DNA of 64,000 nucleotides from Pseudomonadales bacterium (GCA_024234815.1 JACKNO010000005.1:329637-393636); one strand, 5' to 3'; counted from the stretch's first letter, positions 8,813 through 17,282 are shown. The notes: generated by a model not told the origin, from the sequence alone. Numbers and translations are program-made.

Positions 8813-9216
8813 GATGAGTCGGTCGATAAGCCGGGTTCTGTCGTGGACGATCATTCATCTGCGACAGGTGTCACCACCTGCCTGTAGCGACCTACCCGAA
8901 TCCACTGCGGGCCACAGCTGACGGATTCCTATTTGGTCTTGCTCCGAGTGGGGTTTACCATCGCCACGCCTGTTGCCAGCCGCGCGGTGCGCTCTTACCG
9001 CACCATTTCACCCTTACCCAGCCATAAATGGCACTCAAATGACGCAGTGGGGTCTGACCCCGCTTTTGCCACGTTTGGGCGGTTTACTCTCTGTTGCACT
9101 TTCCGTAGGCTTTCGCCCCCCAGGCGTTACCTGGCACTCTGCCCTGTGGAGCCCGGACTTTCCTCCCCCGAGCCACCGTGAAGCGGCTCGAGAGCGATCG
9201 CCTGACCGACTCGGCG
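8813..9216 (-). ncRNA. rnpB: RNase P RNA (class A)
   Basis: RnpB is the catalytic RNA that matures tRNA 5' ends. On the minus strand I see the conserved 5' core GAGGAAAGTCCGGGCTCC, the segments GCCAGGTAACGCCTGG and GGTAAGAGCGCACCG, and the 3' core ACAGAACCCGGCTTATCGACC. The ends were set by helix P1: GAGTCGGTC (9212-9204) pairs with GACCGACTC (8824-8816). The length of about 400 nt exceeds the 377 nt of Escherichia, mostly because the P12 arm is longer and contains a perfect GGGGTC-A-GACCCC palindrome (9049-9061). The exact ends are estimates. Confidence 0.95.
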
Positions 9217-9220
9217 CGAA

Positions 9221-9248
9221 GACTAACCCCGCAGCGACGCAAGGACAA
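9221..9248 (-). promoter_or_regulatory. possible rnpB promoter
   Basis: On the minus strand TTGTCC (9248-9243) and TTAGTC (9226-9221) are 16 bp apart and would start transcription at about 9215, which coincides with the 5' strand of helix P1. The match to consensus is modest; the placement is what supports it. Confidence 0.4.
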
Positions 9249-9346
9249 GCATTTAAAGACCCACACCGGCAGAGGCGCCGGCAACCCGACGCCGGTGGGA
9301 TTGGGCACACCCCTCAGCGGCCGCGCGGTGAGGAGGCAGCACGGCC

Positions 9347-10183
9347 TCACTTGCCCTTCAGTTCCAGCAGCAGGTCGTACAACTGCTTCTTTCGCAAGCC
9401 CGTATGCTCGGCCACCACGGCCGCGGCCGTTTTTGCGGGCAGTTCTCGCGCCAGGCGTTGCAGCAGCCCCGCTATCGCCGCGGTCACTTCCGGTGTGTCA
9501 TCCCGGGCCCCGGCGACCAGCAACACTATTTCGCCTTTCTGCTGATTGGCGTCCGCCTCGACAAATGCCAGCAGTTCCTCGAGTGTTCCGCGCCTGATCG
9601 TTTCGAAGGTCTTGGTGACCTCGCGTGCCAGCACCGCCTCCCGCCCGGCGCCAAAGGCGGTGGTCATAGCCTGCAGACACTCCAGTACACGGTGCGGCGC
9701 CTCATAGAAAATCAGGGTGGCGGTTTCCCGCGCCAGGCGCTCCAGGCGATGGGTCCGGGCTCCCGCCCGCGCCGGCAGAAACCCTTCGAACAGAAAACGG
9801 TCGGTGGCCAGACCGGAGGCGCTCAACGCGGCAACCGCTGCACAGGCGCCGGGAATCGGTCGCACGACAAAACCGGCATCCTGCACGGCGCGCACCAGTC
9901 GGTAACCCGGATCGGAGATCAATGGAGTACCGGCATCTGACACCAGCGCAACGCTGCCGCCTGACTCGATACAGGCGCAGATTTTCCGGACCGCCCGCTC
10001 GTCACTGTGATCGTGGTATGCCATTAGTGGCGTGTCTATTGCATAATGCTGCAGCAGGCGCTGGCTGTGGCGTGTGTCTTCGGCGGCAATCAGCTCCACG
10101 CCCCGCAGCACCTCCAGGGCGCGTACACCGAGATCATTGAGATTACCTATGGGCGTTGCCACAACATAAAGACCAGAATCCAC
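9347..10183 (-). CDS. rsmI: 16S rRNA (cytidine(1402)-2'-O)-methyltransferase RsmI
   Basis: RsmI methylates the 2'-OH of C1402 in 16S rRNA. The 278-residue protein has the tetrapyrrole-methylase fold signatures: YVVATPIGNLNDLG at the N-terminus, AEDTRHSQRLL, ALVSDAGTPLISDPGY and the PGACAAVAALSASGL loop. The start is GTG at 10183 with AAGGGGA upstream. It is divergent from lpoA, the same arrangement as yraL/yraM in Escherichia. A GC-rich hairpin (9259-9300 on the minus strand, followed by TCTTT) downstream of the stop may end its transcript. Confidence 0.96.
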   Translation of the reverse strand: MDSGLYVVATPIGNLNDLGVRALEVLRGVELIAAEDTRHSQRLLQHYAIDTPLMAYHDHSDERAVRKICACIESGGSVALVSDAGTPLISDPGYRLVRAVQDAGFVVRPIPGACAAVAALSASGLATDRFLFEGFLPARAGARTHRLERLARETATLIFYEAPHRVLECLQAMTTAFGAGREAVLAREVTKTFETIRRGTLEELLAFVEADANQQKGEIVLLVAGARDDTPEVTAAIAGLLQRLARELPAKTAAAVVAEHTGLRKKQLYDLLLELKGK

Positions 10184-10296
10184 GATTTCCCCTTATACTG
10201 TGTTCCAGGCAACATCGCGTCGCGGCAGTCGAATTCCCTGCAGCGCACTCGCAACGGCTTGTAACAACCCGACCAAACCAACCGGTGAAGCATAGC

Positions 10297-12120
10297 ATGA
10301 GACAGACCCGCAACAGCCACCTGCGCCCGGTGGCGCAGTTTATCCTAACCCTTATTTTCCTGGGCCTTTCAGGCTGTGGCAGCGAGCCCGTAAAGGAGCC
10401 CGAACCCGAGCAGCCGCCTCCGGTCGCGGAGAAGCCAGAACCAGTCGCGCAGCCATCTGGCAATACGACGCTGCCGCCGAGCGCCTTCCAGGCCCAGTTC
10501 CAGCAGGCGGACCAATTGCTGGGGCAGCAAAAATGGATGCAGGCCAGCGAAGTGATTGCGGCTATCCCCGAGGCTCAGGCCACCGCTTCGGATCGGGTAT
10601 ACCTGGGTTACCTGCAGGCGCGCATCGATTTTATCCGGGGCAGGCAGGCGCAGGCGCTCAAGCTACTCGAGCAGATCGACCAACCCGGCATAAATGGCGC
10701 GCAACGCTACCGCATCCTCAACTTCCGCCGCCATATCCTGGAACTGTCCGGAGACAACCTCGAGAGTGCACGGCTCGGCGACCAGGCACTGCTACTGGCG
10801 CCGGCTGCGGACGCGCCGGCGCTGAAACGCAGCATCTGGCATGACCTGCAAAAGGTGGGAACCGAACAATTGCAGCAGGCGGCCACCGCCACTACTGATC
10901 CGCGCTGGCAGAACTGGCTGGAACTGGCCCTGCTGTCCCGGGCGGCCCTGCCGGTCCAGAGGCAGAGCCTGTCCCTGTGGCTGCAGAACAATCCGCAACA
11001 CCCCGCGGCCACCCCGCTGCCCGGTGGCCTGGCCTACCTGCTGAACCCACCCGTGCCGGGTCAGCGCGTAGCACTGATCCTGCCGTTGAGCGGGCGCCTC
11101 GGAGCTGCCGGCAGGGCGGTGCGTGACGGCTACCTGGCCGGCTACTACGCATACCTGGAAAGCGGCGGTCAAAAATTCGACATACTGGTACTGGACCAGG
11201 ACAAATACGGGTCCGCCATCGCCGCCTACGACGCCGCCGTGGCACAGCGCGCGAGCATCGTGGTTGGCCCCCTGAGCAAAGAGGCGGTGGCAGAGCTGGG
11301 CAACCGCGAACAAAGGCCGATACCGGTGCTCGCCCTGAACCGGATCGATGATACCGAAACACTCCCCCCGGGCAGCAGCGCCCTGGTGCAGTTCGCCCTG
11401 TCTCCAGAGGATGAAGCCCGCAACATCGCGGACATCGCCTTCGGCCAGGGCGCCCGCAACGCCCTGATCCTCCGCCCACAGGACGATCGGGGCAGCAAGG
11501 TCGCGCAGGCGCTGATAACACGCTGGCAGCAATTGGGCGGCACCATTGTAAACAGCGTGACCTACACCAGCCGCGACGACTATTCCAATAGCGTCAAGGC
11601 GGCCCTGGGTATACCCGAAAGTGAACAGCGCGCGCAGGCACTGCGCGAGTTGCTGGCAACGAATATCGAAACCAGTTCCCGCCGGCGGCAGGACATCGAT
11701 GCGGTTTTCCTGCTCAGCAACAGCGGGGCCGAGGCCCGCCTGCTGAAGCCACTGCTGGCGTTCCATTACGCGGCATCGATACCGGTATACGCCGTTTCGA
11801 GTATCTACAGCGGCGTTCCCGACCCCAGGGATCGCGACCTGGACGGCATCAATTTTGTAGAGATACCCTGGCTTGTCGGCGCCAACCCGGAGCTGAAGAG
11901 CGCCGTTTCGGCGGGAAAAAATGGTGCTGACGGCTACGCGAGACTCAACGCGCTGGGGGCGGACGCCTTCCTGGTGCAGTCGCAGTTCGCGCAATTGCAG
12001 GCCGGGGCGGACGCACTGCTGCGCGGCAACACCGGCCTGTTGAGCATGGACCCGCAATTACACATCCAGCGCGAGCTGGTGTTGACCACATTTGATGAGG
12101 GCGACATCAAGGCAAAATAG
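10297..12120 (+). CDS. lpoA: penicillin-binding protein activator LpoA (outer membrane lipoprotein)
   Basis: LpoA is an outer membrane lipoprotein that reaches through the periplasm to stimulate PBP1a. The 607-residue precursor has a lipobox (LSGC, Cys27), a proline/glutamate-rich linker, an N-terminal helical TPR-like half (to about residue 240) and a C-terminal half with a periplasmic-binding-protein fold (VALILPLSGRLGAAGRAVRDGY). The reading frame opens at 10156, but the ATG at 10297 has GGTGAAG upstream and yields the signal peptide. It is followed by yraN and diaA, the Escherichia yraMNO order. Confidence 0.93.
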   Translation: MRQTRNSHLRPVAQFILTLIFLGLSGCGSEPVKEPEPEQPPPVAEKPEPVAQPSGNTTLPPSAFQAQFQQADQLLGQQKWMQASEVIAAIPEAQATASDRVYLGYLQARIDFIRGRQAQALKLLEQIDQPGINGAQRYRILNFRRHILELSGDNLESARLGDQALLLAPAADAPALKRSIWHDLQKVGTEQLQQAATATTDPRWQNWLELALLSRAALPVQRQSLSLWLQNNPQHPAATPLPGGLAYLLNPPVPGQRVALILPLSGRLGAAGRAVRDGYLAGYYAYLESGGQKFDILVLDQDKYGSAIAAYDAAVAQRASIVVGPLSKEAVAELGNREQRPIPVLALNRIDDTETLPPGSSALVQFALSPEDEARNIADIAFGQGARNALILRPQDDRGSKVAQALITRWQQLGGTIVNSVTYTSRDDYSNSVKAALGIPESEQRAQALRELLATNIETSSRRRQDIDAVFLLSNSGAEARLLKPLLAFHYAASIPVYAVSSIYSGVPDPRDRDLDGINFVEIPWLVGANPELKSAVSAGKNGADGYARLNALGADAFLVQSQFAQLQAGADALLRGNTGLLSMDPQLHIQRELVLTTFDEGDIKAK

Positions 12121-12162
12121 CTAGACTGCCAACATTGACCCGGAACCTCCTGGAACAGTGAT

Positions 12163-12522
12163 TTGAAATCCCTCGGAGACGATTGCGAAACCGCCGCCGC
12201 CAGCTGGCTGCAGGAACACGGCATGCAGGTGCTGCTGCGGAATTTCAGGGGCAAAACCGGGGAGATCGACATCATTGCCAGGGACCGCGACCACCTGGTG
12301 TTCCTGGAAGTCAGGGCGCGCAGAAACCGCGCATTCAACAGCGCGGCGGGCTCGGTCGACAGGCGCAAACAACAACGCATCCTGCGCACCGCCCAGCTGT
12401 TCCTGCAACGCAATCCGGCATTGGCGGGCCTGCCCTGTCGATTTGACGTGATCGCCTTCGAGCCGCGACAATCCGGCGATGATCTGGAGATCCGCTGGAT
12501 CCCCGGGGCTTTTACCGCCTGA
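12163..12522 (+). CDS. YraN family (UPF0102) nuclease-fold protein
   Basis: This 119-residue protein belongs to the small YraN family, which has a restriction-endonuclease-like fold; its biochemical role is not established. The signature GEIDIIARDRDHLVFLEVRARR is spread over residues 32-53, with EVR where a canonical PD-(D/E)xK site would have EVK; the Escherichia member also has EVR. The start is a TTG with little Shine-Dalgarno sequence. It abuts diaA directly (stop TGA, then ATG) and follows lpoA by 42 bp, so the three are probably one transcript. Confidence 0.9.
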   Translation: MKSLGDDCETAAASWLQEHGMQVLLRNFRGKTGEIDIIARDRDHLVFLEVRARRNRAFNSAAGSVDRRKQQRILRTAQLFLQRNPALAGLPCRFDVIAFEPRQSGDDLEIRWIPGAFTA

Positions 12523-13134
12523 ATGAGCCAATACATGGACTACTACCAGCTAATCTCCAACAACTTCCAGAGCACCATAGAAACAATCGCACTGTCGGTC
12601 GATGAACTGGCGGAGCCGCTCGCACAAGCCAGCGAACTGATTGTCCAGGCGCTCCTGCAGGACCGCAAAATTGTCGCCTGCGGCAACGGCGTGGACGGCG
12701 CGCTGGCGCAATTGTTCGCCTGCAACCTGCTGAGCAGGTTTGACGAAGACCGGCCAGCCCTGCCCGCACTGGCACTCAATAGCGACGGCGCCTGCCTCAC
12801 CTCCATAGCCCACACCACGGGACTCAACGACATCTACGCGCGGCAATTGCGCGCGCTTGGGCAGGCCGGCGATGTACTGCTGTGCATCAGCAGTGCCGGC
12901 GAGGCGAGTAACCTGCTGCGTGCCGTGCAGGCGGCGCATGAAAGAAATATGGTCGTGATAGTGATGTCGAACGCCACCGATGGCGAGTTGGGGACGCTGC
13001 TGCTGCAGGGAGATGTCGAAATCCGCGTTGACAGCCTGCGGCGACCGCGGGTGGTAGAACTGCACGCAATGGTCATACACAGCCTGTGCGAACTCGTTGA
13101 ATACAGCTTGTTCGGAAACCACAAGCCCGGCTGA
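12523..13134 (+). CDS. diaA: SIS-domain protein DiaA (DnaA initiator-associating)
   Basis: DiaA is a tetrameric SIS-domain protein that binds DnaA and promotes orderly assembly at oriC; the family is related to the phosphoheptose isomerase GmhA. The 203-residue protein resembles DiaA throughout (RFDEDRPALPALALNSD, RALGQAGDVLLCISSAGEASN). The glycine loop reads GNGVDGALAQ rather than the GNGGSA of isomerases, consistent with a non-enzymatic role. It begins immediately after the yraN stop. GmhA remains a less likely alternative. Confidence 0.88.
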   Translation: MSQYMDYYQLISNNFQSTIETIALSVDELAEPLAQASELIVQALLQDRKIVACGNGVDGALAQLFACNLLSRFDEDRPALPALALNSDGACLTSIAHTTGLNDIYARQLRALGQAGDVLLCISSAGEASNLLRAVQAAHERNMVVIVMSNATDGELGTLLLQGDVEIRVDSLRRPRVVELHAMVIHSLCELVEYSLFGNHKPG

Positions 13135-13172
13135 GAGCTGGCGTCAGCGCGCCCTGGAAGCGGCGAGAAAGT

Positions 13173-13559
13173 CTACTTTACGATTTTAAGTGAGGGGCGG
13201 CTCTCGGGTTTTACGGGATCGGAGGGTGGCCCGTCCGGCGGCCCGATTGGCTCCTCAGGCTCAAACACCATGCCCTGGCCATTCTCCCGGGCATAAATAC
13301 CGACTACAGCCATGATTGGGACATAGATGTCCGTGGCCACACCGCCAAAGCGGCCGTTGAAGGCCATTGCCTCGTTGCCGATATCGAGATCCATCACCGC
13401 GCCCGGGGAAATATTGAGCACAATCTGGCCATCCTTCACAAACTGTCGCGGCACCATGACATCGGCGTAGTTCGCGTCGACGAGCACATAGGGGGTGCAA
13501 TCGTTGTCCACGATCCACTCGTACAATGCCCGCATAATATAGGCGCGGCTGGGCGTCAT
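13173..13559 (-). CDS. sspB: ClpXP protease specificity-enhancing factor SspB
   Basis: SspB delivers ssrA-tagged proteins to ClpXP. The 128-residue protein has the compact substrate-binding domain (residues 1-100, DANYADVMVPRQFVKDG, IVLNISPGAV) followed by a proline-rich flexible tail ending RPSLKIVK, which matches the ClpX-binding tail of known SspB proteins. The ATG at 13559 with AGGA seven bases upstream is preferred to a GTG one codon earlier. It lies 36 bp downstream of sspA in the standard sspAB operon. Confidence 0.95.
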   Translation of the reverse strand: MTPSRAYIMRALYEWIVDNDCTPYVLVDANYADVMVPRQFVKDGQIVLNISPGAVMDLDIGNEAMAFNGRFGGVATDIYVPIMAVVGIYARENGQGMVFEPEEPIGPPDGPPSDPVKPESRPSLKIVK

Positions 13560-13595
13560 CACTTTTTCCTGGCAGTCAGCAAGCGCTTGGCGCCG

Positions 13596-14228
13596 TTAAA
13601 GGCGCATATCCCGCTCCTGCTCGGTCAGACTCTCCTGGAAGGACTCCCTGCTGAACAGGGAATCCATATAGGCCAGTAACGGTTTGGACTGCTTGCCCGA
13701 GCGAATGTCGATACCGAGCGCAGGTAAACGCCACAGGATCGGCGCCAGACAGCAATCGACGAGGGTAAATTCATCGCTCATGAAGAATGGCTTCTCGGCA
13801 AATATCGGGGCAATACCCATGATGCTTTCACGCAACTCCTTGGTGGCTTTTTTCACCACGTTATCGCTGCGCGAGTGCTGAATGGAATCCACAAGGCTAC
13901 ACCAGTCCTTCTCGATCCGGTGAATATACAAACGGCTCTCGGCCCGGGCCACCGGGTAGACCGGCAGGAGTGGCGGATGCGGGAAGCGCTCATCGAGGTA
14001 CTCCATCATCACCTTGGACTCATAGAGGACCAGTTCCCGGTCCACGAGGGTCGGCAGGCTGTTGTAGGGGTTCAGGTCCGCCAGTTCCGCCGGGGGGTGC
14101 GCCGCATCCACCTCGATCAGATCGACCGTCACGCCTTTCTCCGCGAGTACGATACGAACGCGGTGGCTGTACTGGCTTGTGTTATCGGAGAAAAAGGTCA
14201 TCGAAGACCGCTTTGCCACAACACCCAT
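13596..14228 (-). CDS. sspA: stringent starvation protein A SspA
   Basis: SspA is a glutathione S-transferase-fold protein that binds RNA polymerase and alters transcription during starvation. At 210 residues it is of normal length, begins with MGVVAKRSSMTFFSDN and shows the thioredoxin-like N-domain (PYNSLPTLVDRELVLYES) and helical C-domain (VDCCLAPILWRLPALGID). The GST catalytic residue is replaced as usual in SspA. GAGGAA lies before the ATG. It sits between the bc1 genes and sspB, as in Pseudomonas. Confidence 0.96.
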   Translation of the reverse strand: MGVVAKRSSMTFFSDNTSQYSHRVRIVLAEKGVTVDLIEVDAAHPPAELADLNPYNSLPTLVDRELVLYESKVMMEYLDERFPHPPLLPVYPVARAESRLYIHRIEKDWCSLVDSIQHSRSDNVVKKATKELRESIMGIAPIFAEKPFFMSDEFTLVDCCLAPILWRLPALGIDIRSGKQSKPLLAYMDSLFSRESFQESLTEQERDMRL

Positions 14229-14256
14229 CGGGGGATTCCTCAGTTATGTCTTGGGT

Positions 14257-14288
14257 AAAACGACACGGCGCGACAATGTGTCGCGCCG
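14257..14288 (-). terminator. probable terminator of the petABC operon
   Basis: A perfect 10-bp stem, CGGCGCGACA / TGTCGCGCCG with a 3-nt loop (14266-14288), lies 19 bp after the cytochrome b/c1 stop. On the minus strand TTTT follows at 14260-14257, so the U-tract is short and slightly displaced; some read-through into sspA is possible. Confidence 0.55.
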
Positions 14289-14307
14289 CAACGGTAAAGC
14301 CTGCGGA

Positions 14308-16347
14308 TCAGTGTACGTCTTTCCAGTATTCCCGGTTGAGCAACCACGCGAACACGAAAAACAGTGCGATGAACAGCAGGGTAAACGTACCTATACGATG
14401 GCGCTCAATCTTTACGGGGTCGGCCATATACGCCAGGAAATTCACCAGGTCGTACATGGCGCCGTCGAATTCCTCCGGCGTCAATTGCCCGGCTTCAGCG
14501 ATAGTAAAACGGCCACACGGGTCCTCCAGAATATCCTGGCCGGACAGGGGATCGCGCTTGACGCCGCCATTGTGTGCCTGCACGGGACCCATGGCACACT
14601 CCTGCATGCCCTGCAACTCCAGCAGGACATGGGGCATGCCGACATCCTTGAAGACCTTGTTATTCACACCGTACGGACGACTGGGGTCCTTGTAGAAAGT
14701 GCGCAGATAGGTATACAGCCACTCCGGTTGACGCGCGCGCGACACCAGGGTCAGGTCGGGAGGCGTTGCCCCGAACCAGAGCTTGGCGTTGCGATCACTC
14801 ATGGAATTCTCCATCAGGGAACCGCTGCTGGTGTTCGGATTAAATACCAGGTTGGCCATGAACAGGTCTTCGGGCACCCCCAGATCAGCAGCAACCCGGT
14901 TGTAACGGGCATACTTCAGGGAGTGGCAACCCATGCAGTAGTTCATGTAGTACTTGGCACCGCTCTGCAGTGACGCCTTGTCGTGAGGGTTCACCTCGAT
15001 TTCATCGCAGGGCATGCTCCCACAGTTGAAGGCCGCATCCGCGCCAACCACTTTCAGCGGCAGGAACGTCAATAACAGAATCAGTGCCAGGCCTGCCAGG
15101 CTGCCCCATATGCCGATACCGCCATCCATGGTAACCCGCTTGGGCACCGGCTTGGTCTTGTCCATGGCGCTCCAGATCGGCATCAGCAGGAAGAAGCCGA
15201 AGTAAATGATGGAGCAGATCTGGGCCAGCATGGTCCGCGCCGGATTGGGCGCCTTGACCCCAAGAACGCCGAGGATCAGGAATGACGCAACAAACACAAC
15301 CAGCATAACCTTGGTGATATTGCCGCGATAGCGCCAGGAGTTCACCGGGCTGCGATCCAGCCAGGGCAACATGAACGGTATGGCCACCGAGGCTGCGAAT
15401 GCTACGAAGCCCCAGAACTTGTCGGGTACCGCTCGCAGCACCGAATAAAAGGGCGTGAAATACCAGACCGGGGCAATATGCTCAGGCGTCTTCAGGGAGT
15501 TGGCTTCCTCAAAATTGGCGTACTCGAGGAAAAACCCGCCCATCTCCGGCAGGAAGAAAATAATGCCGCAAAAAATGAACAGGAATACGCCCACAGCCCG
15601 CAGGTCGTGCACGGTGTAGTAAGGGTGGAAGGCAACGCCATCGAGGGGAATGCCATCGGGGCCCTTGGTTTTCTTGATCTCCACGCCATCGGGGTTGTTC
15701 GACCCAACCTCGTGCAGCGCCAGCAGGTGCAGCACCACGAGCGCCAGCAACACTATCGGCAGGGCAACTACGTGCAGCGCGAAGAACCTGTTCAGGGTAA
15801 TACCTGAAATCAGGTAGTCGCCGCGAATCCAGGTCACCAGATCATCACCCACTACCGGGATAGCACCGAACAGCGAGATGATCACCTGCGCACCCCAGTA
15901 CGACATCTGACCCCAGGGCAGTACATATCCCACAAAGGCCTCAGCCATAAGCGCGATAAAGATCAGCATGCCGAAGATCCAGATCAGCTCCCGGGGCTTC
16001 TTGTAAGAGCCGTACAGCAGCGCACGGAACATGTGCAGGTACACCACCACAAAAAAGGCGGAAGCGCCGGTGGAGTGCATATATCGCAGAATCCAGCCGT
16101 AATCCACATCGCGCATGATGTATTCAACTGACGCGAATGCGCCTTCCTGGCTCGGGTTGTAACTCATGGTCAACCAGATGCCGGTCAGCAGCTGATTGAC
16201 CAGCACCAGCAGTGACAGCACACCGAAGAAATACCAGAAATTAAAATTCTTGGGGGCGTAGTACTTCGCCATGTGGGTGTTCCACGCCCGCATGATAGGC
16301 AGGCGCGCATCAACCCAGTCGCGTAATCCAATAAGCATATTGTTCAT
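14308..16347 (-). CDS. cytochrome bc1 complex: fused cytochrome b / cytochrome c1 precursor
   Basis: One uninterrupted frame of 679 residues encodes both membrane subunits of ubiquinol-cytochrome c reductase. Residues 1 to about 405 are cytochrome b, with the eight-helix core and a PVWY variant of the Qo-site PEWY motif (APVWYFTPFYSVLRAVP). A hydrophobic segment with a signal-peptidase-like site (LPLKVVGA) then leads into a c1 domain of about 244 residues, with heme motif CMGCH at 471-475 and a C-terminal anchor helix. This is the fbcH arrangement known from Bradyrhizobium, where the polyprotein is cleaved after insertion. The start overlaps the petA stop as TGATG. Confidence 0.95.
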   Translation of the reverse strand: MNNMLIGLRDWVDARLPIMRAWNTHMAKYYAPKNFNFWYFFGVLSLLVLVNQLLTGIWLTMSYNPSQEGAFASVEYIMRDVDYGWILRYMHSTGASAFFVVVYLHMFRALLYGSYKKPRELIWIFGMLIFIALMAEAFVGYVLPWGQMSYWGAQVIISLFGAIPVVGDDLVTWIRGDYLISGITLNRFFALHVVALPIVLLALVVLHLLALHEVGSNNPDGVEIKKTKGPDGIPLDGVAFHPYYTVHDLRAVGVFLFIFCGIIFFLPEMGGFFLEYANFEEANSLKTPEHIAPVWYFTPFYSVLRAVPDKFWGFVAFAASVAIPFMLPWLDRSPVNSWRYRGNITKVMLVVFVASFLILGVLGVKAPNPARTMLAQICSIIYFGFFLLMPIWSAMDKTKPVPKRVTMDGGIGIWGSLAGLALILLLTFLPLKVVGADAAFNCGSMPCDEIEVNPHDKASLQSGAKYYMNYCMGCHSLKYARYNRVAADLGVPEDLFMANLVFNPNTSSGSLMENSMSDRNAKLWFGATPPDLTLVSRARQPEWLYTYLRTFYKDPSRPYGVNNKVFKDVGMPHVLLELQGMQECAMGPVQAHNGGVKRDPLSGQDILEDPCGRFTIAEAGQLTPEEFDGAMYDLVNFLAYMADPVKIERHRIGTFTLLFIALFFVFAWLLNREYWKDVH

Positions 16348-16949
16348 CAGACAGCCTCCCAATCCACGCCGATTACAAGGACACTGTCACCCTCGAATGT
16401 ATACGGGGGCACAACCAGGTTTGTTGACGCCGGTACGCCCGAGTATACGCGGCCCGACAGGTCAAACTTGGAGCCGTGACAGGGGCAGAAAAATCCCCCT
16501 TCCCACTCGTGTCCGCCCGCTGCCAGGTCGGGTGCGCCGACATCCGGCCGATATTTGGGCGCGCAGCCCAGGTGTGTGCACAAACCCACGATCACCAGCA
16601 GGTTGGGCTTGATGGAACGATCAATACCCTTGATGTAAGGGGGCTGCTCCGAGATCAGGGAATCAGGATCCTTCAACTGGTCGTTCAGCTTGGGCAATTC
16701 CTCCAACTGGGCCTCGGTGCGATTCACCACGTAAACCGGCTTGCCGCGCCACTCCACAACCACCATCTGGCCGGGCTCCAGCTTGCTGACATCCGCCTTG
16801 ACCGGTGCACCTGCCGCCTTGGCCTTGGCCGAGGGGTTCCATGATCCGACAAACGGAACGGCAATCCCCACCGCGCCAGCCACGCCCACAACACTGGTGG
16901 CCGCCGTCAGGAATTTCCTCCTGCCGGAGTTAACGCCATCGCTACTCAT
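16347..16949 (-). CDS. petA: ubiquinol-cytochrome c reductase Rieske iron-sulfur subunit PetA
   Basis: PetA carries the Rieske 2Fe-2S cluster of the bc1 complex. The 200-residue protein begins with a twin-arginine segment (GRRKFLTAAT) that merges into the membrane anchor. The cluster ligands are visible in CTHLGC and CPCHG. I chose the ATG at 16949, which has AGGAGAAA upstream, over an in-frame codon at 17015. It is the first gene of petA-[petB-petC fused]. Confidence 0.96.
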   Translation of the reverse strand: MSSDGVNSGRRKFLTAATSVVGVAGAVGIAVPFVGSWNPSAKAKAAGAPVKADVSKLEPGQMVVVEWRGKPVYVVNRTEAQLEELPKLNDQLKDPDSLISEQPPYIKGIDRSIKPNLLVIVGLCTHLGCAPKYRPDVGAPDLAAGGHEWEGGFFCPCHGSKFDLSGRVYSGVPASTNLVVPPYTFEGDSVLVIGVDWEAV

Positions 16950-17025
16950 GCTCTTTTCTCCTGATTGCCCGCCCCGGGGCGGCCGCTTCCAAGCCGTCGG
17001 TTCAGCTGATCCCAAAAAGGTTCAA

Positions 17026-17054
17026 ATGGTAATGATTTTACCTTCTTCTTACAA
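17026..17054 (-). promoter_or_regulatory. possible promoter of the petABC operon
   Basis: On the minus strand TTGTAA (17054-17049) and TACCAT (17031-17026) are 17 bp apart, giving an untranslated leader of about 70 nt before petA. The match is moderate. A long inverted repeat ends 4 bp upstream of the -35 hexamer. Confidence 0.4.
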
Positions 17055-17058
17055 GGAG

Positions 17059-17080
17059 AACCCTTTGACTACAAAGGGTT
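17059..17080. promoter_or_regulatory. perfect inverted repeat upstream of the petA promoter
   Basis: Half-sites AACCCTTTG (17059-17067) and CAAAGGGTT (17072-17080) form a perfect 9-bp inverted repeat around a 4-bp centre ACTA. It lies just upstream of the predicted petA -35 box. On the plus strand it is followed by TTTTC but no plus-strand gene precedes it, and the rpsI terminator is already present at 17248-17282. An operator or activator site is therefore more likely than a terminator; the factor is unknown. Confidence 0.5.
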
Positions 17081-17247
17081 TTCAGCGGCACCCCGTCTCC
17101 ACCAGGGCCGATTGCCGGCCTCGCCATCGTCGCCACCGGAACGGCCCGGCGGGCGTGGAGCACTCCCCATCGCGCGCGAGATGCTTTCCGCGCTCCTCGT
17201 GCCCCGGCCGCAGCAATCACAGGCGCAACCGCGCTGGTCCCCGCCAC
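17081..17247. other. rest of the petA-rpsI intergenic region
   Basis: Together with the sites on either side this is part of a 380-bp gap between petA and rpsI. I see no coding signal here. A cysteine-rich frame on the minus strand (17069-17269) starts inside the rpsI terminator and has no ribosome binding site. The sequence is GC-rich and otherwise featureless. Confidence 0.4.
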
Positions 17248-17282
17248 AAAAAAAACGCCCGGGCTGCACAAACAGCCGGGCG
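17248..17282 (-). terminator. Rho-independent terminator of rplM-rpsI
   Basis: On the minus strand CGCCCGGCTG pairs with CAGCCCGGGCG across a 6-nt loop, with one bulged base, and is directly followed by eight T residues (17255-17248). It lies 48 bp after the rpsI stop and is the clearest intrinsic terminator in the window. Confidence 0.9.

Noticed and set aside
8933..9597. Several open frames of 80-190 codons on both strands
   Set aside because: They overlap the structured RNase P RNA and the rsmI 3' end; the RNA assignment explains the sequence.
10792..12057. Open frame of 421 codons on the minus strand
   Set aside because: Antisense to lpoA; shadow of a GC-rich gene.
17069..17269. Cysteine-rich 66-codon frame on the minus strand
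   Set aside because: It starts inside the rpsI terminator, has no ribosome binding site and no recognisable family.
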